A stretch of DNA of 64,000 nt from Pseudomonas grandcourensis. Its GTDB lineage: Bacteria; Pseudomonadota; Gammaproteobacteria; Pseudomonadales; Pseudomonadaceae. The notes under the pieces were generated by a model that worked only from the letters and a program-made list of their open reading frames with translations, did no database searches and was not told where the DNA came from. Of the stretch, positions 51,392 through 60,174 are shown one piece after another. The stretch is taken from the NCBI RefSeq assembly GCF_039909015.1, contig NZ_CP150919.1, positions 1 to 64,000 on the forward strand, read 5' to 3'. The stretch's first letter is position 1; the number at the start of each line of letters is the position of its first letter. The position numbers and the translations under genes were made by a program.

Positions 51392-52387
51392 ATGAGTCAG
51401 AACGATAAGATCTTTGAAAACCTTGAAAGAGAAATTGCCAGCTCTTCAGATATTGACGAGTCGACGAAAAATAAGTTGTTGCAGAATGTCCTTGCGCTGA
51501 AAAGTCAAAAGCTAAACATTATGATTACTGGCGCTACGGGCGCTGGGAAAAGCTCTACTATCAATGCCCTGTTTAATACCGATATAGCAAAAGTCGGGAC
51601 AGGAGTTGATCCTGAAACGATGGATATTACGCGTTACGAGCTTAATAATCTCGTTCTGTGGGATAGCCCTGGTCTGGGCGATGGCAAGGAAAAAGATAAT
51701 CTCCATGCTAAGAATATTATTGCGAAGCTCAATGAGCTGGATTCAAAGAGTCGGCCATTAATTGATTTGGTGCTTGTTATTGTTGATGGCAGTACTAGGG
51801 ATTTGGGAACGTCTTACGAGCTAATTAATAGCGTGATTATCCCTAATCTGGGTGCCAATCCAAGCAGTAGAATACTGGTGGGCATTAACCAAGCGGATAA
51901 CGCTCGAAAAGGGCGTGATACTTGGGACTATGATTTGAATAAACCAACTCCTGAAACTGAGGCGTTTCTTCAGGATAAGGTGCGATCTGTAAATGCTAGG
52001 ATCAAAGAGGCTACAAATGTAGATGTCGAACCCGTATTTTATGCGGCGGGGTATAAGGAAGGTAATGAGGCACAAAATCCTTATAACCTATCAAAGCTTC
52101 TATATATGATTGTCAATAAAGTACCGAAGGCTAAGCGAGCGGTGCTTGCTAACGACAATATCTCGAAAAAAGAAGAGATGTGGACGGATAATGATGATAT
52201 CAAAAATTATAATGTTGAAATAAAGAAAAGCTTAATGGAGTCGATTGTAGATACGGCTTCGGTGGGAGTTGATCTTGGTCGTAATGTTGGTAAGCTTTTT
52301 GGTAAAACGGGCGAGGCTATAGGTGGAGTCATCGGCGGTGTCGCTGGTGCTGCTGTGGGGTTATTCAAAAGTCTGTTTGGTTTTTAG
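51392..52387 (+). CDS. GTPase with C-terminal glycine-rich membrane-active tail
   Basis: The 331-residue GTPase shows G1 GATGAGKSS (47-55), G3 DSPGLGDG (91-98) and G4 NQAD, as in the YfjP/YeeP-type Era-related GTPases. The last 50 residues (GKTGEAIGGVIGGVAGAAVG, LFKSLFGF) form a glycine-zipper-like hydrophobic tail that could insert in membrane. It is AT-rich. It is separated by two bases from a second GTPase, implying one transcript and a joint complex. Nucleotide-gated membrane disruption is a reasonable inference. Confidence 0.78.
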   Translation: MSQNDKIFENLEREIASSSDIDESTKNKLLQNVLALKSQKLNIMITGATGAGKSSTINALFNTDIAKVGTGVDPETMDITRYELNNLVLWDSPGLGDGKEKDNLHAKNIIAKLNELDSKSRPLIDLVLVIVDGSTRDLGTSYELINSVIIPNLGANPSSRILVGINQADNARKGRDTWDYDLNKPTPETEAFLQDKVRSVNARIKEATNVDVEPVFYAAGYKEGNEAQNPYNLSKLLYMIVNKVPKAKRAVLANDNISKKEEMWTDNDDIKNYNVEIKKSLMESIVDTASVGVDLGRNVGKLFGKTGEAIGGVIGGVAGAAVGLFKSLFGF

Positions 52388-52389
52388 TT

Positions 52390-53076
52390 ATGTACCTTGA
52401 CTATAAACTCTCGGAGTTTTCCGGGAGAATAAATCGGATGGGTATCCGGCCTTTGGATGTCATGCTTACCGGCAGTACTGGGGCGGGGAAGTCGAGTACG
52501 ATAAATGCATTGTTTTCTGAGTCGGTAGCAAAGGTTGGTAAGGGTGTTGATCCTGAGACTATGGACTTGGATTGGTATAGCGTACATGATTATCTACGGG
52601 TCTGGGATACGCCAGGTTTGGGCGATGGGATTGCGAGTGATAAACAACACTCAAAAAAAATTATAGATCTTTTGTACAAGGCTTATTCTAGAGATGGTGT
52701 GAGTTTTGGATTTGTGGACTTGGCCTTAGTCATAGTTGATGGATCAAGTCGAGACTTAGGTACAGCGTATAAGCTGATAAATGAGATTCTAATTCCAAAT
52801 TTTCAGGCTGATAGAATAATTGTTGCGATCAATCAGGCAGATGTAGCTATGAAGGGGCGCCATTGGAATCTCTTCACCAATGCACCTGATGATGAGGCTA
52901 GAAATTTTTTGGATGAAAAAGCGCTATCAGTTAAAAACAGAGTTGCCGAGGCTACTGGGGTTAAGATAAAGACGCCTATCTGTTACTCTGCCGAATATGG
53001 ATACAATGTTTCCGCTTTAATGGATGCGCTTATAGAAGCAGTTCCTGAAAAAAGGCGAACTCTTAAGGCCGCTTGA
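52390..53076 (+). CDS. Second GTPase, paralogue of the preceding gene
   Basis: The 228-residue protein repeats the core of its neighbour: G1 GSTGAGKSS (28-36), VGKGVDPETMDL matching VGTGVDPETMDI, G3 DTPGLGDG, and G4 NQAD in IIVAINQADVAMKGR. It lacks the hydrophobic C-terminal tail. The pair arose by duplication and then specialised: one subunit with a membrane tail, one without. Function is unknown; paired GTPases in defence settings suggest a sensor-effector arrangement. Confidence 0.78.
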   Translation: MYLDYKLSEFSGRINRMGIRPLDVMLTGSTGAGKSSTINALFSESVAKVGKGVDPETMDLDWYSVHDYLRVWDTPGLGDGIASDKQHSKKIIDLLYKAYSRDGVSFGFVDLALVIVDGSSRDLGTAYKLINEILIPNFQADRIIVAINQADVAMKGRHWNLFTNAPDDEARNFLDEKALSVKNRVAEATGVKIKTPICYSAEYGYNVSALMDALIEAVPEKRRTLKAA

Positions 53077-53885
53077 TATTATTGTGGTTTTCTATAGTTA
53101 TATGGAAAACCACTTTTCATGACTATTGAATCTAAAGTTTGATATTCATATTTCTTTTCTATTAGCGTGCTGTTACTTGAGATGCTTTGCGCTTTCAGCT
53201 GCGCAATACCCGCTCGTCGGGTCTTGTTAAATGCTTCCTCTTACTATCTTTTCGCTCCAAACATATAAGATCGGTCGCGCATTTCGTAATGCTAGGAAGG
53301 TGGTTGGTAATCGAGCGTTCCAATGCGCGTACGGAGCCGAAACTGCCATGCGTAAAAATACGGAATGTCGGTTAAAGCCACTTAGCCATGTTCATCCAGG
53401 ACGTTACGCTAAACTGATCGTTCTAGCGTTACGGGCAGAGCTTGGCGCAACCCTCCACGCAGTCAAACCGTTGATGAAGTTGACGATTACCAATGAGGAG
53501 GCCATGAGGAATTGGCTGACTGGCGCCAGCGACCCGAGAGTGAGTATCTTGCTGTCTTGATTCAGCATTCAGATTTTGCCCTGATCACCTTTCTACTTCA
53601 TGGCGAACCGAAAGCCTGTATTGGCTATGTAGTGGTCTGCCTTCGTTGAGGGAAAGCCCTTGAAGGCCAAGGCCGGAGAGGGGAATGATGCCTGCCTGAG
53701 CTAGCCAAAATGGTTATGGCTTGACGGTAAGTTTTGCTATGCAGAGCTTGTGCTCGTTGGTTAGGTTAATGAATGGGTTCCCTACCAGCAGCGTTTGTGA
53801 CTAGAAATGCCGCGTTGGGATGCCTTGGAAGGGGGCTCGCGGAACTGAAGGCTCCCGTATTTCCATAGGTTCTGGATGAAGCCCT
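53077..53885. other. Long intergenic stretch with a DNA-binding-domain relic
   Basis: A frame ending at 53560 reads KLIVLALRAELGATLHAVKP and TNEEAMRNWLTGASDPR. This resembles the helix-turn-helix core of small Pseudomonas regulators, but it is cut off soon after the motif and lacks a good start. The remainder shows nothing I can support. Confidence 0.4.
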
Positions 53886-56258
53886 ATGACAGACTCTGAT
53901 CTTTTGGTGAGGTTGCGGGCTGAAAATGCTCGGCTGATTGCGTTACTGGAAGCTAATTCTATTGATTGGCGCCCGGTTGGCCAGCCGATAAAAATTCAAG
54001 CATCTTCGGTTGGGCTGCGTACGCAGCAACTTGACACCGATGCCAAGCTCGCGCTCTTTCAACGCTTGTTCCGAGGCCGAATCGACGTCTTTCCGATTCG
54101 CTGGGAGAGCAAGCTCGGTAAGTCAGGCTACTCCCCTGCTTGTGCCAACGAGTGGCGTCCAGGTATTTGTCATAAACCGCGAATTAAGTGTGGCGATTGT
54201 AGCCATCGCCAGCTGATACCACTGACCAACGAAGTGCTTTATAGACATCTCGCGGGCGAAGTCGTTATTGGCGTTTACCCTTTGCTGCTTGATGACACCT
54301 GCCATTTTCTTGCCGTGGACTTTGACGAGGCCGAGTGGCGCAAGGACGTGCTTGCTTTTGCCCAGTCCTGCCGCGAGCTGGGAGTACCCGTGGCTTTGGA
54401 GGTTTCTCGTTCGGGTAATGGTGCGCATGCATGGGTTTTCTTCGCGAAGAATGTCCAGGCTCAGGAGGCACGGCGACTGGGGACGGCAATCATCAGTCAT
54501 ACCTGCGCTCGCACTCGGCAATTAAAACTGAGTTCCTATGACCGACTCTTTCCTAATCAGGACAGAATGCCCAAAGGTGGTTTCGGCAACCTGATTGCCC
54601 TACCCCTGCAGAAAAAGGCCCGTGAGCAGGGCGGTAGTGTATTTGTGGATGATGCACTTGAGCCTTATTTCGACCAATGGGCCTTTCTAGCCAGTATCCA
54701 ACCAATGCCAATACAGGATATCGAGCCGACTATCGTACGCGCCATTGGGCACAGCCACCCGCTGGATGTCACCTTCGTCGCAGAAGAAGACCAGCAGGAG
54801 CCTTGGAAGACAAAACCGAACTCGCAGAAGTTGTCCTGCCCGTTGCCGAAGTCGCTGACGGTCACGCTGGCTAACCTGGCCTACTTCGAAAAATCTGAAT
54901 TACCACAACCATTGGCTAACCGGTTGATCAGGTTGGCAGCGTTTCAGAACCCGGAGTTTTACAAGGCTCAGGCAATGCGTCTGCCTGTTTGGAACAAACC
55001 TCGGATCATTGGTTGCGCAGAAAACTTCCCCAAGCACATCGCCTTGCCTCGTGGTTGCCTGGATGCCGCCATGGAACTATTGAGCGAGAACGGTATAGCG
55101 CTCATTGTCCACGATGAGCGCTTCGTAGGAGAGCCACTAGACCTCAACTTTACCGGCACCTTGCGACAGGATCAGCAGACTGCTGTGGATGTGATGCTTG
55201 AACATGATGCTGGCATTTTGTGTGCACCGACTGCGTTCGGCAAAACGGTGGCCGCCGCCGCGCTGATCGCGCGACGAGGCGTTAATACGTTGGTGTTGGT
55301 GCATCGCACCGAGTTACTCCGGCAATGGCAGGAGCGTTTGCAGGCTTTTCTTGGTGTCGATAAACGCATCGTCGGCACCATTGGCGGTGGAAAAGCCAAA
55401 CCGACCGGAGTCATTGATATTGCCGTGATGCAGTCATTGTCACGCCAGGGCGAGGTTAGCGAAGTGGTGAAGAAGTATGGGCAGATTATCGTCGACGAGT
55501 GCCATCACCTGTCGGCATTTTCGTTCGAGGCGATCCTGAAGAGCGCCCCCGCTAAATATTTGCTCGGCCTGACCGCAACCCCGATCCGTCGTGATGGGCA
55601 GCAGCCCATAATATTCATGCAGTGTGGGCCGATTCGACACACGGCAAGCAGGCCGGAAAGCGCACCGCATGATTTGATGGTGGAAACTCGTTTGCTACCA
55701 AACCAGATCAATCTGTTCGAGGGTGCGGGTATTCAGGAGGTGTTCCGGTATCTCGCCAACGATGCCGGGCGCACGGAAAGAATCATTTCTGAAGTGGAAG
55801 CGGCCTTCACCCAAGGTCGTAAGGTTTTAGTGTTAACAGAACGAACTGATCATGTGAGCGTCATTGAAGCGGCATTGACCGGGCGTGTGCAGAATCTATT
55901 CACCCTGCATGGGCGGATGTCGAAAAAGCAGCGTTCAGCGCTTATGACAGAGCTGGAGGCGCTAACACCAGAGGTACCTCGGGTATTGCTGGCCACAGGC
56001 AAGCTGGTGGGTGAAGGCTTTGATCATCCTCCGTTGGACACATTGGTACTGGCAATGCCGATCTCCTGGAAAGGCACACTTCAGCAGTACGCAGGACGAC
56101 TGCACCGGGAGCATGCGAGCAAAGCCGACGTGCGCATCATCGATTTCATTGACGCTGGACATCCTGCATTGCTGCGGATGTGGGATAAGCGCCAGAGTGG
56201 GTATAGAGCAATGGGTTACCGATTGGCAGATGCTTCCGATTCGATGGAGCTATTTTGA
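53886..56258 (+). CDS. TOTE-type archaeo-eukaryotic primase / SF2 helicase fusion
   Basis: The 790-residue protein has a short coiled-coil start, then an archaeo-eukaryotic primase domain: IDVFPIRWES, a cysteine cluster (GICHKPRIKCGDCSHRQL), the catalytic D145-x-D147 in FLAVDFDEAEW, and H181 in SRSGNGAHAWVFF. The helicase half has Walker A APTAFGKT (K453), DECHH (537-541), GLTATPIRRDG and motif VI QYAGRLHREH. This is the architecture of TOTE conflict-system primase-helicases. Such proteins are thought to recognise and process invading nucleic acid. It is the last gene before the right end. Confidence 0.85.
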   Translation: MTDSDLLVRLRAENARLIALLEANSIDWRPVGQPIKIQASSVGLRTQQLDTDAKLALFQRLFRGRIDVFPIRWESKLGKSGYSPACANEWRPGICHKPRIKCGDCSHRQLIPLTNEVLYRHLAGEVVIGVYPLLLDDTCHFLAVDFDEAEWRKDVLAFAQSCRELGVPVALEVSRSGNGAHAWVFFAKNVQAQEARRLGTAIISHTCARTRQLKLSSYDRLFPNQDRMPKGGFGNLIALPLQKKAREQGGSVFVDDALEPYFDQWAFLASIQPMPIQDIEPTIVRAIGHSHPLDVTFVAEEDQQEPWKTKPNSQKLSCPLPKSLTVTLANLAYFEKSELPQPLANRLIRLAAFQNPEFYKAQAMRLPVWNKPRIIGCAENFPKHIALPRGCLDAAMELLSENGIALIVHDERFVGEPLDLNFTGTLRQDQQTAVDVMLEHDAGILCAPTAFGKTVAAAALIARRGVNTLVLVHRTELLRQWQERLQAFLGVDKRIVGTIGGGKAKPTGVIDIAVMQSLSRQGEVSEVVKKYGQIIVDECHHLSAFSFEAILKSAPAKYLLGLTATPIRRDGQQPIIFMQCGPIRHTASRPESAPHDLMVETRLLPNQINLFEGAGIQEVFRYLANDAGRTERIISEVEAAFTQGRKVLVLTERTDHVSVIEAALTGRVQNLFTLHGRMSKKQRSALMTELEALTPEVPRVLLATGKLVGEGFDHPPLDTLVLAMPISWKGTLQQYAGRLHREHASKADVRIIDFIDAGHPALLRMWDKRQSGYRAMGYRLADASDSMELF

Positions 56259-56267
56259 GCTGAGTGA

Positions 56268-56317
56268 GGTGCGATGCTTCATGCGGGTTTAAGGTGGGAC
56301 AGACCGTTTGTCGTTGG
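56268..56317. repeat. 50-bp direct repeat, second copy
   Basis: Three mismatches against 50113-50162, same orientation. It is followed by GGTGTTCTCAGTAGATGATC (56329 onward), which resembles GGTGTTCATCCGTAGATGAT at 50756. The left copies of these two segments are thus separated by the antitoxin gene while the right copies are almost contiguous. Confidence 0.82.
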
Positions 56318-56466
56318 TGACGCAGGAGGGTGTTCTCAGTAGATGATCAATGAAGTAGTCTGATAAAGTTGACATGTTGTCAAAACCGCTTAAATTATCA
56401 GTACTCAGTTATGTACTGTTGGTATTTAAAACACGTTCACGACTCTCGTATTAACTAGAGTTCGGT

Positions 56467-56602
56467 TGCGACATTTATTCCGGCCAAAGTGCTAGGAAAT
56501 GACATTTATTATGAATCAAATACGACAATATTTATGCCAAATATGATCGTAAGTCATTGATTTGTCAGTGATTTGGCATGACATTTAATGTGCCCATCGA
56601 CA
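56467..56602. repeat. Right transposon end with four TnsB-site-like repeats
   Basis: Sites are TGCGACATTTATTCC (56467), AATGACATTTATTATG (56498), TACGACAATATTTATGCC (56521) and the terminal GGCATGACATTTAATGTG (56575 onward), ending in TCGACA at 56602. Reverse complements share the pattern ATAAATGTCG/A. This matches the multi-site end structure of Tn7 elements. Confidence 0.85.
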
Positions 56603-56607
56603 ATTCC
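56603..56607. repeat. Target-site duplication ATTCC, right copy
   Basis: Identical to 6211-6215. Joining the flanks restores gyrB...TTCTGATTCCGGTCGATGCC followed by the terminator, the likely uninterrupted locus. Confidence 0.9.
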
Positions 56608-56621
56608 GGTCGATGCCAACG

Positions 56622-56652
56622 AAAAGGCCAACGCATTGCGTTGGCCTTTTTT
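56622..56652. terminator. Bidirectional terminator, probably the original gyrB terminator
   Basis: AAAAGGCCAACGC and GCGTTGGCCTTTT form a 12-13 bp stem flanked by A and T runs. It can stop transcription from either side, originally gyrB rightward and the response-regulator gene leftward. Confidence 0.9.
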
Positions 56653-56664
56653 AATGCCTGCGTT

Positions 56665-57381
56665 TCACTCGCGCGCCCCCGCCACACTCTCCAACCGATA
56701 CCCATACCCATAAATCGTCAGCAACTGCCAACCGCGATCCGCCGTCAGCCCAAGCTTGTTGCGCAGGCGATAGATGTGGGTGTCCAGCGGCCGGGACGAC
56801 GACATCTCTTCATGGGGCCAGAATCGTTCGTACAGGTAATCCCGCGACAGCGGTCGGCCGAGGTTGCTGAACAGGCAATGCGCCAGGCGGTATTCGCGTT
56901 CGGTCATGACGATCGGTTTGCCGTCGCGAGTGATGGTCAGTTCGGCATCATCGAAAACCAGGTCATTGAAGCTCAATCCTTCGGCCGCCGCTCGCTGCTG
57001 GCCATGCCGGCGCAGGACCGCACCAACACGGGCTTTCAGTTCATTGGGGCGGAACGGTTTGCTGACGTAGTCATCGGCGCCGGCATTCAGGGCCTGAACG
57101 ATATCGCTTTCGCCGTCGCGACTGGTCAGCATGATTGCCGCGGGCGGCGCTTCCATGTGTTCGCGGGTCCAGAGCAGCAATGACAAGCCCGTGAGGTCGG
57201 GCAGTTGCCAGTCGAGTATCAGCAGGTCGAAAGTTTCCCTACGCAGTTGGCGCAACAGGTCTTCACCCCGTTCGAAGCTGTACAGCGACCACGGCTGCTC
57301 TCCGGCTTCGGCCATCTGTTGCAGGGTTTGTTCGACCCGTCGCAGTTCGGCGGGCTCATCGTCCAGTATCGCAACGCGCAT
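56665..57381 (-). CDS. OmpR-family response regulator
   Basis: From ATG 57381 (MRVAILDDEPAELRRVEQTL) the product is 238 residues; longer frames to 57519 extend into the promoter. The receiver has acidic D7-D8, the phosphoacceptor Asp in LLILDWQLPDLTGLS, and conserved Lys in DDYVSKPFRPNELKAR. The C-terminal winged helix reads REYRLAHCLFSNLGRPLSRD and DTHIYRLRNKLGL. It is divergent from the sensor kinase gene and presumably its partner. Core chromosome, not transposon cargo. Confidence 0.92.
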   Translation of the reverse strand: MRVAILDDEPAELRRVEQTLQQMAEAGEQPWSLYSFERGEDLLRQLRRETFDLLILDWQLPDLTGLSLLLWTREHMEAPPAAIMLTSRDGESDIVQALNAGADDYVSKPFRPNELKARVGAVLRRHGQQRAAAEGLSFNDLVFDDAELTITRDGKPIVMTEREYRLAHCLFSNLGRPLSRDYLYERFWPHEEMSSSRPLDTHIYRLRNKLGLTADRGWQLLTIYGYGYRLESVAGARE

Positions 57382-57551
57382 ACAGGGTGATTCCTTGTCG
57401 CTTGGGCAGCTCTTTATCGACGATAGCGGCTCAATCGATACAGCGAAAGCAAGCGGCCCGCCGTTGGTCGTGGCGTCCGCTATGATTCTTTGAGTCGAAA
57501 CCTCAGGCGTAGGAATCATGAAACCGTTTACCCCGCCCTGCCCTGTTGGCC

Positions 57552-59088
57552 ATGTTTGACCAACGCCGCCATGAAAGCCGAGGGCCCAGCCAGGTACAGC
57601 GATTGTTTCGGCAATTGGTGCGAGAGTGGTTGTGGATAAGTCTCGTGCTGTTGCCGCTGACGACGTTGCTGTCCTATCGCGTGCAAATCAACCTGGGCGA
57701 TGTATCCCCAGGCTTGAGCGCAGGGCTTTCCCTTGGTCTGGTGACGTGCGTGCTCGGGTTGTTGCTGTGGCGCCCACGCCTGGCGCTCTGGTTGACGCTC
57801 ACGGGGATGGCTTGTGCGTTGCTGACCAGTGCCGGCCTTGCGGAGTTCAAGCGCTGGTGGTGGTCACCGACGCCTGCGGTGCTGGGGATGCTGTTTGGTT
57901 ATCTGATCTGGAACTGGCGGCGCCTCAGTGTGGTGCTGACCTATTTCGGTTGGGAATTGGCGCGGCTGGACAGCGAGCCGAAAGTGTTTCCGGAGCGCCG
58001 TCGTGCCCAGTATTCCGGTGACGACAGTTTGCAGAAGCAAATCATGGCGCTGGAACAAGCCATGAGCCTGACCCGCGATACCCACCGATTCATCGCCGAT
58101 GGCCTGGAGTACTTGCCGGTGGCCACGTTGATCAGCGATCCCCAAGGACAGATTCTGCTCGGCAACCGCAAGGCCCGCGACCTGTTTGGTGGGAATCTGG
58201 TCGGCGATGATGTGCTCGGGCGACTTAAACAGCTAGGGTATCCGGATTTGAGTCATGGGCCGGGCTCGTCTTTATCGACACTGCCGCTGCTGGAGTTTCG
58301 CGACCTCAAGGAGCGCAGCCTGCGCCTGGAGCGTGCCGAGTTGTTGCCGGCAGACGGTGATGCTCCGGTCGGCTGGCTATGGAACCTGACTGATTTGAGT
58401 GTGGAGCGCGATGCGGAGGAGCAGCGCGCGGTCCTGTTACGCTTTCTGTCCCACGACCTGCGGGCGCCTCACTCGGCCATCCTCGCGTTGCTCGACGTCC
58501 ACCGTCATCAGGTGGGCGGTGATTTGCAACTCTTTGATCAAATCGAACTCCAGGTACGCCGGGCCCTGGAACTGACTGACGGTTTCGTACAACTGGCGAG
58601 GGCCGAGTCCGAGGCTTATCAGTTCCAGCCAAGCCTGTTTGCGATGCTGGTGCTGGATGTGTTCGACCAAGCGCTGCCCATCGCGCAGCAGAAACAGATC
58701 GAACTGGTCCATCAAGTGGAAGAGGAAGCCCAGGAAAGTCTGGTTCTTGCGGATCAGGCGCTGCTGACCCGGGCGTTGTTCAATTTGCTGGAAAATGCCA
58801 TCAAGTACAGTGTTTCAGGTACTCGTATCCGTTTGCACGTCAGTCAACGCGACGGCTGGCTGATCTGTGAGCTCATCGATCAGGGCAAAGGCATCGCCGC
58901 TGAGGAGTTACCCGAACTGTTCAGCCAATACCGACACTTTTCTTCCGCCCAGGGTATCGATGGCGTGGGGCTGGGATTATCGATGGTCAAAGCCGTTGTG
59001 GATCGGCACGGCGGGCGAATCGAGTGTCAGAGCGAGGTGGGTCGGGGGCACGACATTCAGGCTGCAATTTCCACTGTTTACAGAATGA
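57552..59088 (+). pseudogene. Sensor histidine kinase with C-terminal frameshift
   Basis: The frame starts MFDQRRHESRGPSQVQRLFR, with two or three membrane segments in the first 120 residues, a PAS-like region, H-box LLRFLSHDLRAPHSAIL, N-box NLLENAIKYS and GLGLSMVKAVVDRHGG. Related Pseudomonas kinases, as I recall them, carry a large CHASE2 sensor between the first and later membrane segments; it is absent here. The main frame continues past the expected end to 59234, through a terminator. The frame one base over gives the normal ending TTFRLQFPLFTE with stop at 59088. An extra base around 59044-59049 (GGGGGC) explains this. It may be functional or a sequencing error. Confidence 0.7.
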
Positions 59089-59143
59089 AAGCGAGCGACC
59101 CAGGTCGCCCTGTCATGTCGACAGTCTGTGATTGTTCCTGGCA

Positions 59144-59175
59144 TAAAAAAACCGGCTATATCAGCCGGTTTTTTT
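59144..59175. terminator. Bidirectional terminator after the sensor kinase
   Basis: AAAAAAACCGGCT and AGCCGGTTTTTTT pair around ATATC. It lies 56 bp after the expected kinase stop at 59088 and inside the overrun frame to 59234, supporting the frameshift interpretation. Confidence 0.9.
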
Positions 59176-59290
59176 ACGTCCGAAAAAAACTTATGCACGT
59201 TTTTATGGTTTTTATCTCTCTGAGAAATATGTAAAAAAATCATAAACTTACGTACAAATAACGACGGTTTTCAAGGAAACGGTACACAGG

Positions 59291-59299
59291 TTATCCACA
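59291..59299 (+). other. Perfect DnaA-box sequence
   Basis: TTATCCACA matches the consensus DnaA box. It is single, between the kinase terminator and the acyltransferase stop. Function is uncertain. Confidence 0.4.
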
Positions 59300-59304
59300 G
59301 AATC

Positions 59305-60084
59305 TCAGACAGCCACCTGATCGTTTGAAACCGGCGCTTGCGGAGCCGGTGGCAGCGAGCCCATTTCCCGTTGCATCTGCTCATTCCACGCCTGAACCCG
59401 GTCGTTCAATTCGGCAATGGCTCGCGGTCCGGTGCCTGCGGCATACATCGGCTCGCCAATGATCACAGTGATGACGCCCTGCTTCTTCGCCCAACCGGTT
59501 TTCGGCCAGAACTTGCCTGCGTTGTGCGCAATCGGCAGCACCGGCAATTCGGCGTTGACCGCCAAGGCACTGCCACCGCGCGAGAACTTTCCGACGGTGC
59601 CGAAAGGAACGCGCGTGCCTTCGGGGAAGATCAGCACCCAGACATTGTCCTTGAGCAACTCATCACCTTTTTGTGCCACATGCTTGAGTGCGGCTTTCGG
59701 GTTGCCGCGATCGATGGCGATCGGTCGCAGCATGGCCATGGCCCAACCGAAGAACGGCACATAGAGCAATTCACGTTTGAGCACCTGGCTCAGCGGTGAG
59801 AAGTAGGCCGAGAGAAAGAACGTCTCCCAGGTACTCTGGTGGTTTGACTGAATGACGCAAGGCCGTTCAGGTACGTTCTCGGCGCCCTTCACTTCGTAGC
59901 GGATGCCAAGAAATACTTTGCTCAGCCACAGGGCGCAGCGGCACCAGTACACGTTGATGAAGCGATAACGTGCCTTGAAGGGCAGAAACGGCGCGATAAA
60001 AAAGCTCAGGCTGCACCACAGCAAGGAGCTGGTGCCCAGCAGCAGGTAAAAGAGGAAGGTTCTGATGGCCTGCAGTATCGACAT
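59305..60084 (-). CDS. Lysophospholipid (1-acyl-glycerol-3-phosphate) acyltransferase
   Basis: The 259-residue inner-membrane enzyme acylates lysophosphatidic acid in phospholipid synthesis. ATG 60084 (MSILQAIRTFLFYLLLGTSS) opens with a membrane segment. PlsC motifs are NHQSTWETFF (a variant of HX4D with Glu), FPEGTRVPFG and the PIAHNAGKFWPK region. In Pseudomonas it lies between gmhB and the gyrB-proximal regulators. It probably shares a transcript with gmhB, glyS and glyQ. Confidence 0.9.
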   Translation of the reverse strand: MSILQAIRTFLFYLLLGTSSLLWCSLSFFIAPFLPFKARYRFINVYWCRCALWLSKVFLGIRYEVKGAENVPERPCVIQSNHQSTWETFFLSAYFSPLSQVLKRELLYVPFFGWAMAMLRPIAIDRGNPKAALKHVAQKGDELLKDNVWVLIFPEGTRVPFGTVGKFSRGGSALAVNAELPVLPIAHNAGKFWPKTGWAKKQGVITVIIGEPMYAAGTGPRAIAELNDRVQAWNEQMQREMGSLPPAPQAPVSNDQVAV

Positions 60085-60174
60085 GGTGACGTTTACCGTT
60101 GCGGGCAATGCCCGCCTATGTAAAGCGCACTTCCCTATCATCCTTTGCCAGGAAATTCAGAAGCGCACACTTAG

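Larger units (their letters stand above)
6216..56602. mobile_element. Tn7-like transposon inserted at the gyrB 3' end
   Basis: The two ends read TGTCGACGGGCGCACTAAAT (left) and TGTCGATGGGCACATTAAAT (right, reverse complement), matching at 20 of the first 24 positions, and are flanked by ATTCC on both sides. Each end holds additional TnsB-site-like repeats. Inside is a complete tnsA-tnsB-tnsC-tniQ operon. The element is about 50.4 kb. tnsA is transcribed away from the gyrB-proximal end, as in Tn7, where the end nearest tnsA lies next to glmS. Unlike Tn7, about 36 kb of cargo lies between that end and tnsA. No Cas proteins or CRISPR array are visible, so this is not a CRISPR-guided Tn7 relative. 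Boundaries are read directly from sequence. Confidence 0.93.
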
